Source: Streptomyces ureilyticus
Lineage (GTDB): Bacteria; Actinomycetota; Actinomycetes; Streptomycetales; Streptomycetaceae
DNA length: 54,245 bases
Reading direction: 5' to 3'
NCBI RefSeq assembly: GCF_011045025.1
Contig: NZ_JAAKZX010000043.1
Coordinates: 1 to 54,245, forward strand
Part shown: piece by piece, positions 50,458 to 54,245 of the stretch
Layout: each line of letters starts with the position of its first letter
Numbering within the stretch: position 1 is the first letter of the stretch
Translations under genes and position numbers: made by a program
Notes under the pieces: generated by a model
What the model saw: only the letters and a program-made list of their open reading frames with translations
The model's database searches: none
What the model was told of the DNA's origin: nothing

Positions 50458-51369
50458 ATGGACGCACAGCCCGATCCCGCCCCCGAGCCCGGCACGGGCC
50501 TGGACCGCCGCGCCGAGCTCAGCGAGTTCCTGCGCACCCGGCGTGCCCGGCTGAAGCCGGAGGATGTCGGGCTGCCGGACTTCGGGCGGCACCGCCGGGT
50601 GCCGGGGCTGCGACGCGAGGAGCTGGCGCAGCTCGCCGGGGTGTCCGTGGCGTACTACACGCGCCTGGAACAGGGCAACGGGCGGAACGTCTCGGCAGAG
50701 GTGCTGGACTCCATCGCACGCGCCCTGCGCCTGACCGACGCCGAGCACGCGCATCTGACCCACCTGGCGAAGCCGAAGCAGCACAAGAAGAAGCCGGCCG
50801 CGCCGACCCAGCAGGTGCGGGGCGCGCTGCGCCAGCTGCTGGACTCGATCGACGGTGTCCCGGCGTACATCGTGGGGCGCCGCTCGGACATCCTGGCCTG
50901 GAACCGGATGGCCGCGGCGCTCTTCGGCGACTGGGCCGAGCTGCCGGCGCAGGAGCGGAACTGGGCGCGGCTGGTGTTCCTGAACCCCGCGTCCCGCGAG
51001 CTGTTCGTGGAGTGGGACCAGAAGCAGGCCGACATGGTCAGCTTTCTGCGCATGGACGCCGGCTGCCACCCCGACGACCCGCGACTGTCCGCCCTGGTCG
51101 GCGAACTCTCCCTCAAGAGCGAGGACTTCCGGCGGCTGTGGGCCAGGCACGACGTCAAGGAGAAGAGCCACGGCGTCAAGCGCCTGCGCCACCCGCTGGT
51201 CGGTGACCTGACGCTGTCCTTCGAGACGTTCCACATGGCGGACGACGCCCAGCAGTCGCTGATCACCTACCACGCGGAGCCGGGATCGCCGTCGGCGGAG
51301 GCCCTGCGCCTGCTGGCGAGCTGGGGCAGGGACGCCACGCACGCGGGCCGGACCGCTCCCCAGGCGTAG
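50458..51369 (+). CDS. XRE family regulator with MmyB-type ligand domain
   Basis: 303 residues. The N-terminal helix-turn-helix is classic for this group: LSEFLRTRRARLKPEDVGLP, then RVPGLRREELAQLAGVSVAY and YTRLEQGN. The C-terminal MmyB-like ligand-binding domain has PAYIVGRRSDILAWNRMAAA, NWARLVFLNPASRELF and KRLRHPLVGDLTLSFETF. Members of this family often sit divergent from a short-chain or zinc oxidoreductase and control it. GAATAC seven bases before the ATG and absence of an RBS suggest a leaderless message. Confidence 0.92.
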   Translation: MDAQPDPAPEPGTGLDRRAELSEFLRTRRARLKPEDVGLPDFGRHRRVPGLRREELAQLAGVSVAYYTRLEQGNGRNVSAEVLDSIARALRLTDAEHAHLTHLAKPKQHKKKPAAPTQQVRGALRQLLDSIDGVPAYIVGRRSDILAWNRMAAALFGDWAELPAQERNWARLVFLNPASRELFVEWDQKQADMVSFLRMDAGCHPDDPRLSALVGELSLKSEDFRRLWARHDVKEKSHGVKRLRHPLVGDLTLSFETFHMADDAQQSLITYHAEPGSPSAEALRLLASWGRDATHAGRTAPQA

Positions 51370-51405
51370 CACCCGAACGAAGAAGCCGCAGAAGCCGCAG
51401 AAGTC

Positions 51406-52176
51406 CTACGGCCGGTACGGCGGAGCCGCTCCCCACGTCCACTTCGGCACCGGCTGCTCCGCCGGAGGCTTCGCGTCCGGGCCCGAGAAGTACACCGCGA
51501 GCCGCGTGCCCCACTCCGCGTACGCGACGAAGGCCGAGCGGAACTCGGCGTCGGTCGGCAGGCCCGCCTCGTCGGCCGCGTCCTGGAGGAGGTTGACCCA
51601 GCGGCGGCGCTGTATCTCGGTGATGCCCTTGCCGAGATGCCTGGCGACCATGTGACCGTGACCGCCCTGCGTCTCGGAGTAGGCGGGCGGGCCGCCGAAG
51701 ACCTCGCCGAGCCAGAGCGCGACATGCGAGGCGTGTTCGGGGTCGAGCCCGGCGAAGACGGGGGCCAGGACGTCGTCCCGCAGGACCTTGTCGTAGAAGA
51801 CCTCGGTGAGCCGGGAGAAGGCTTCGGCGCCGCCCGCCCAGGCGTACAGCGTCGGCACGGACGCGCCCGTGCCGCGTACGGTGGTCGGCTTGTAGTGGCG
51901 CATCTCCTCGATGTCGCCCACATACGGCCGGATCTCGGCGAGGAAGTCGGAGAACAGCTCCGACTTCCGGAAGCCCTCGAGGTGGTCCTCGGTCGAGGTC
52001 CAGGTGATACGCAGGATGAAGTGCTCGAAGTCCTCCTCGCAGCGCGCCAGTTCGTAGTCGACGCACTGCGGGGCCGCGGCTAGATGGGCGGCGGCACGGG
52101 TGTAGGCGGCCAGGAACTGGGCCGACTGCTGTTCGGGAATCCGGTACCGGATGTACTCGACGGTCTGAACAGTCAT
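51406..52176 (-). CDS. Antibiotic-biosynthesis-monooxygenase / truncated globin fusion
   Basis: 256 residues. Residues 1-100 form an ABM-type ferredoxin-like domain (VEYIRYRIPEQQSAQFLAAY; FILRITWTSTEDHLEGFRKS). Residues about 105-240 are a group II truncated haemoglobin: FSRLTEVFYDKVL, the proximal histidine in MVARHLGKGI and the family Trp in RRRWVNLL. A short Pro-rich tail ends the protein. The globin would bind O2 or NO and could pass it to the ABM part. Convergent with the XRE regulator, 36 bp apart. Confidence 0.9.
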   Translation of the reverse strand: MTVQTVEYIRYRIPEQQSAQFLAAYTRAAAHLAAAPQCVDYELARCEEDFEHFILRITWTSTEDHLEGFRKSELFSDFLAEIRPYVGDIEEMRHYKPTTVRGTGASVPTLYAWAGGAEAFSRLTEVFYDKVLRDDVLAPVFAGLDPEHASHVALWLGEVFGGPPAYSETQGGHGHMVARHLGKGITEIQRRRWVNLLQDAADEAGLPTDAEFRSAFVAYAEWGTRLAVYFSGPDAKPPAEQPVPKWTWGAAPPYRP

Positions 52177-52196
52177 ACCCCCACAGAAACACGAAC

Positions 52197-52228
52197 GGCC
52201 CGCCGGAACCATGAGGTCCCGGCGGGCC
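52197..52228 (-). terminator. Terminator after the L,D-transpeptidase gene
   Basis: GGCCCGCCGG pairs with CCGGCGGGCC, extended by ACC/GGT across one mismatch, with an ATGA loop. It lies 72 bp beyond the transpeptidase stop and 21 bp before the globin-fusion start on the same strand. Confidence 0.8.
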
Positions 52229-52299
52229 ATCGTCTGCCTACGCCCACCGCGTACAAACCGGACGCGTCACATCCGCGCCGCCTCCCGCGGAACCGGCCG

Positions 52300-53550
52300 T
52301 CAGAGCGCCGAACCGGCCTTCCACGCGGCCCAGTCCATGTTCCAGCCGTTGAGGCCGTTGTCCGGAGCGATCTGCTTGTCGCCGGTGTTCTGCACCACCA
52401 CGACGTCACCGATCATCGAGTTGTTGTAGAACCAGGCACCCTCGGTCTTCGGGTCGTTCGCACCTTCGGTGTCGTTCAGACCAACACAGCCGTGGCTGGT
52501 GTTGACGTTGCCGAAGACGTCGTCGGAACCCCAGTAGTTGCCGTGGATGAAGGTGCCGGAGGTCGACAGGCGCATGGCGTGCGGCACGTTCTCGATGTCG
52601 TACTCGCCCTTGCCGTCGTCGTCGGTGAAGCCGACCGTCGCGCCGTTCATCCGGGTCTCCTTGAACTTCTCGGAGATCACCATCTGACCCTCGTACGTCT
52701 TGTTCTCGGGCGAACCGGCGGAGATCGGAATGGTCTTGATGGTCTTGCCGTCGCGCATGACCTTCATCTGCTTGGTCTTGGCGTCGACGACCGAGACCTG
52801 GTTGCGGCCGATCGTGAAGGAGACCGTCTTCTGCTGGACGCCGGTGACGCCCTCCGCGCCCTCGACGCCGTCCAGGGCCAGCTTGAGGGTGACCTTGGAG
52901 CCGCTCTTCCAGTACTCGTCGGGGCGGCAGTCCATGCGCTGGGTACTGAACCAGTGGCAGGCGACCTCCTGGCCGCTGCTGGAGGTGACCGTGATCCCCT
53001 TCTGCACGGCCTCCTTGTTGGTGATCTCCTTGTCGAAGTTGATCGAGACCGGCATACCGACGCCGACCGTGGCGCCGTCGTCGGGCGTGAAGGTGCCGAT
53101 GAAGCTGTTGGACGGGGAGACGGTCGTGAACGAGGAGTTCTCGTGGGCGGTGCGGCCCTCGGAGTCCTTGGCGGCGGCCGTGAGCTTGTACGTGGTGGAC
53201 CGCTCCAGCTGAGCGCTGGGCTTCCAGCTCTTCTTGTCGGCCGATATCTCGCCCTCGACTGCGTCGCCGGCCGAGGTCTTCATGGTGACGTCGGTGAGCG
53301 TGCCCTTGCTCACGGTGACCTTGGCGGCGTTGTTGATGGAGGCGTTGTCGGTGCCGTCCTTGGGCGTGATCTTGATTTTGGCCTCGGAGCTCTTCTCCGC
53401 CGCCGCCTCATCGACCTTGGACTGCGAAGTGCCGTCCCCCTCGGCGCCGGACTTCCCGTCGTCGCTCCCGCTGCACGCAGAGAGCACCAGCACCCCTCCG
53501 AGCAGCGCGGACGCGACCGTCAGGCCTTTGCGCCGCTTACTGTTCGTCAT
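52300..53550 (-). CDS. L,D-transpeptidase lipoprotein with Ig-like domains
   Basis: 416 residues. A signal peptide ends in the lipobox LSAC, followed by a disordered linker. Two Ig-like beta domains follow (about 65-270), as in mycobacterial LdtMt2, then the YkuD catalytic domain (about 275-390) with FIHGNYWG and the active-site SHGCVGLND. A C-terminal Trp-rich tail (WNMDWAAWK) is typical. It forms 3-3 cross-links in peptidoglycan outside the membrane. GGAGAAG lies upstream; the start may be this ATG or the GTG one codon earlier. Confidence 0.94.
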   Translation of the reverse strand: MTNSKRRKGLTVASALLGGVLVLSACSGSDDGKSGAEGDGTSQSKVDEAAAEKSSEAKIKITPKDGTDNASINNAAKVTVSKGTLTDVTMKTSAGDAVEGEISADKKSWKPSAQLERSTTYKLTAAAKDSEGRTAHENSSFTTVSPSNSFIGTFTPDDGATVGVGMPVSINFDKEITNKEAVQKGITVTSSSGQEVACHWFSTQRMDCRPDEYWKSGSKVTLKLALDGVEGAEGVTGVQQKTVSFTIGRNQVSVVDAKTKQMKVMRDGKTIKTIPISAGSPENKTYEGQMVISEKFKETRMNGATVGFTDDDGKGEYDIENVPHAMRLSTSGTFIHGNYWGSDDVFGNVNTSHGCVGLNDTEGANDPKTEGAWFYNNSMIGDVVVVQNTGDKQIAPDNGLNGWNMDWAAWKAGSAL

Positions 53551-53950
53551 CACACGCTTCTCCATCGTTGCCGAATCCCCAAGACACCTGAGAGTCCCCG
53601 TAACTTCTAGAAACGCCAAAACCGATGCATCCCGTTCCACATATGTCGCCGGTGTGGGGCACACCACGTCGGTACGACGGCGTACGACTGGTGCGGGTGT
53701 CGGTCAGCGCTCCCCCTGAGACGACAGAACCCGGTATCCGGTTGCGGTCGTCCACCGCGACATCATCCTCGCCCAGGCACCGATCCGGCGAATCGGGGCC
53801 GCAGTGTCCTCCGTCACTGCACCGACTTCGAGCCATCACGGCCGCCGCTCGCGGCGCTCACAGGTACCGTGACTTTCCTGAGACCCGCGTCTTTCATTAG
53901 CATCGGTCCTCACGGCCAATTCGCCTGCACCGCAAGGGGATCGATATTCC
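53551..53950. other. Intergenic region between the L,D-transpeptidase and sortase-substrate genes
   Basis: About 400 bp with lower GC than the neighbours and no gene that I trust. It holds the two divergent promoters. On the plus strand TAGCAT (53898-53903) is a possible -10. On the minus strand TTCTAGAA (about 53606-53613) is a small palindrome near where the transpeptidase promoter should lie. Confidence 0.6.
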
Positions 53951-54245
53951 GTGTCCGCCGCTCGTCGCTCGTTGCTGACCGCCACCGCCGCGGGCACCCT
54001 CCTGGGTGCCCTGTGGTTCGTCCCGTCCGCCAATGCGACGTGGGACGGCCCCGCGGCGGAGGCCAGAGCAGAGCGGACATCGACGATCACACAGGCCGCT
54101 TCCACCGACTCGACTTCCACCGACCAGTCCCCCCAAACGCAGCTCGCCGACACCGGCGCCTTCGACACGACTCCGTACCTGGTCGGCGGCACGCTGTTCC
54201 TGGGCCTGGGGGCGGGCTTCGTCGTGTATTCGGTACGGCGGGAGC
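53951..54245 (+). CDS. LAxTG cell-wall protein (class E sortase substrate), cut by window end
   Basis: At least 98 residues; the stop lies beyond the window. GTG start with AAGGGGA ten bases upstream. A signal peptide (SLLTATAAGTLLGALWFVPS, then ANA) is followed by about 45 residues rich in Thr, Ser, Ala and Gln, then the sorting signal LADTG, a hydrophobic segment (LVGGTLFLGLGAGFVVY) and the basic tail SVRRE. LAxTG is the motif of class E sortases of Streptomyces, which fix such proteins to the peptidoglycan. The mature part is very short, so it may serve as a linker or small surface protein. Confidence 0.85.
   Translation, partial: MSAARRSLLTATAAGTLLGALWFVPSANATWDGPAAEARAERTSTITQAASTDSTSTDQSPQTQLADTGAFDTTPYLVGGTLFLGLGAGFVVYSVRRE

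Noticed and set aside
1..54245. tRNA or rRNA genes
   Set aside because: I found no T-arm (GGTTCGAATCC-type) with a matching acceptor stem on either strand and no rRNA-like stretch.

Overview
The window is a stretch of a high-GC actinomycete chromosome, almost certainly Streptomyces. Codons mostly end in G or C, GTG and TTG starts are common, genes couple through ATGA/GTGA overlaps, and mycothiol chemistry (Mca), a GTP-type PEP carboxykinase, an ECF-type sigma factor, a Hanks-type kinase and a class E sortase substrate are all present. I saw no tRNA, rRNA, CRISPR array, insertion sequence or prophage block. One orphan large serine recombinase is the only clear mobile-element gene. From memory only, the order mca / greA / ilvA / metB / msrA and pckG looks like the conserved core of Streptomyces chromosomes.

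Layout. 0.1-6.1 kb: a divergent D-amino-acid cluster. On the minus strand are a PfkB kinase, an IclR regulator and RidA; on the plus strand a D-serine-dehydratase-like PLP enzyme and an N-acyl-D-amino-acid deacylase. A large inverted repeat lies between the two arms. 6.1-9.8 kb: a secreted trypsin-like protease, a membrane protein, an alanine-type aminotransferase and a small protein behind a Fur-like palindrome. 9.9-12.6 kb: a three-gene operon encoding an EACC1-like protein, a membrane-tethered caspase-like protein and a short membrane protein that repeats the caspase's external domain. 12.8-17.2 kb: a four-gene operon with two solute-binding-like proteins (one fused to VWA), a TelA protein and a membrane protein. 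17.4-26.1 kb: DUF190 protein, Kef-type antiporter, secreted HNH nuclease, pckG, hemolysin III family protein, MFS exporter with TetR regulator, and a ThiS/Mut7-C protein. 26.2-34.2 kb: a DUF255 thioredoxin-like protein, the serine recombinase, a 1067-residue STAND/TPR protein with an altered P-loop, and a Fic protein whose promoter is built into a 17-bp inverted repeat. 34.2-46.9 kb: housekeeping and stress genes (mca, DUF4307, greA, an ABC exporter, ilvA, MarR, a sigma factor pair, metB, msrA, an AI-2E family permease, small proteins). 47-54.2 kb: a receptor Ser/Thr kinase, a zinc alcohol dehydrogenase divergent from an XRE regulator, an ABM-globin fusion, an L,D-transpeptidase and, at the right edge, a small LAxTG cell-wall protein cut by the window end.

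The best candidate for an undescribed system is 9924-12615. It looks like a caspase that can read the cell exterior: an EACC1 component typical of multi-domain conflict systems, a caspase with an HTH-like region, coiled coil, one membrane span and an external NPCBM-like domain, and a second membrane protein carrying only that external domain. The adjacent TelA / binding-protein / VWA operon (12823-17239) is the second candidate. Several genes also have a -10 element seven bases before the start codon and no ribosome binding site, so leaderless transcripts are likely common here.
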